DNA from: Algisphaera sp039180025
GTDB lineage: Bacteria > Planctomycetota > Phycisphaerae > Phycisphaerales > Phycisphaeraceae
Length of the DNA: 14,329 nt
Reading direction: 5' to 3'
NCBI GenBank assembly: GCA_039180025.1
Contig: JBCDDZ010000068.1
Location: forward strand, 1-14,329
Position 1 is the stretch's first letter, and each line of letters opens with the position of its first letter. Positions 14,092 to 14,329 of the stretch are shown in pieces. Under the pieces are notes generated by a model, which did no database searches, was not told the DNA's origin, and was given only the letters and a program-made list of their open reading frames with translations. Made by a program: the position numbers and the translations under genes.

Positions 14092-14329
14092 ATGGAGCGT
14101 TCCGCGTTGACGAATCCGAGCACGAGCACGCTGATCGACCTGGCGATCCAACTGCGGCGGGACGAGGCGCTGCCGATGGATCGGCTGCGGGAGCGGGACC
14201 GGGCGGTCGGGCGGCGGCTGGGGCTGGACACCCGGGGCGGGGGTAGCCCCGGAGACGGTTTCGCGGGCGGTGCCGGGGACGGTTTCGGGAAGGCTTCCGG
14301 GGGCGGTTCCGGGGGCGGTTCCGGGGGCG
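14092..14329 (+). CDS. Unrecognised protein, N-terminal fragment (3' partial)
   Basis: Seventy-nine codons are visible before the window ends. Residues 1-45 look like a genuine amphipathic, charged N-terminus (STLIDLAIQLRRDEALPMDR, then LRERDRAVGRRLGLD); after that the chain becomes a Gly/Asp/Ser-rich linker ending in a tandem GSGG repeat. There is no signal peptide or membrane segment. I chose the ATG at 14092 because a G-run (14083-14088) lies 3 nt before it and the ATG at 14081 is in another frame that stops at 14110. The RERDRxxGRxLG pattern faintly recalls the start of DUF2868 proteins, but this is too little to assign a family. Confidence 0.6.
   Translation, partial: MERSALTNPSTSTLIDLAIQLRRDEALPMDRLRERDRAVGRRLGLDTRGGGSPGDGFAGGAGDGFGKASGGGSGGGSGG
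14294..14329 (+). repeat. 12-bp tandem repeat STTCCGGGGGCG, three copies to window edge
   Basis: Three 12-bp units (14294-14305, 14306-14317, 14318-14329) differ only in their first base. They encode a Gly-Gly-Ser type linker in the partial gene and each contains TTCCGGGG. The array runs into the window end and is probably longer. Confidence 0.93.

Noticed and set aside
1..14329. TTCCGGGG as the Chi site of the local AddAB enzyme
   Set aside because: Chi sites are dispersed through ordinary coding DNA with orientation bias. These copies are clustered, tandem and on both strands. A genome-wide count would be needed to revive the idea.

Overview
The window is very GC-rich (roughly 70% or more by eye) and contains five recognisable protein genes plus the start of a sixth. 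The gene content suggests a planctomycete, perhaps Phycisphaerae-like. The pointers are a zinc-ribbon/single-TM protein with a C-terminal pseudopilin-like (DUF1559-like) module, an AddAB-type pair without Fe-S cysteines, a TPR protein fused to a YggX domain, and weak or absent Shine-Dalgarno signals. This placement is inference; no rRNA, tRNA or taxonomic marker is present.

Layout: (1) 2-4858 (+), the 5'-truncated end of a very large DUF4011 / superfamily-1 helicase / Vsr-like nuclease / DUF3320 protein. It begins inside a 9-bp tandem repeat (Pro-Glu-Thr) and an acidic repeat linker. (2) 4859-4985, a 127-bp convergent gap with no convincing terminator or RNA gene. (3) 4986-5636 (-), a two-TPR protein ending in a YggX (Fe(2+)-trafficking) domain. 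(4) 5637-5854, a 218-bp divergent spacer with one perfect hairpin. (5) 5855-8815 (+) and 8812-12060 (+), an addB-addA-like pair overlapping by 4 bp (GTGA). (6) 12061-12082, a 22-bp convergent gap holding only a weak CCCC/GGGG inverted pair. (7) 12083-13879 (-), the zinc-ribbon/TM/pseudopilin-like protein, with a good sigma70-like promoter almost on top of its TTG start. (8) 13880-14091, a spacer with that promoter and a hairpin. (9) 14092-14329 (+), the N-terminus of an unrecognised protein that runs off the window inside a Gly-Ser repeat.

AddB and AddA would form a dual-nuclease helicase for processing double-strand breaks. The DUF4011-helicase-Vsr protein has the domain order reported for a stand-alone anti-phage gene (Hhe, recalled from memory). 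It is separated from addBA by the convergent TPR-YggX gene, so nothing here shows one operon or one system.

The most unusual signal crosses gene boundaries. The octamer TTCCGGGG (or its complement CCCCGGAA) occurs 18 times by hand count. Every copy lies in a low-complexity linker of five different genes, in several reading frames and on both strands. A second whole-window signal is a change from C-rich to G-rich + strand near 5.6-5.9 kb that does not follow gene orientation.
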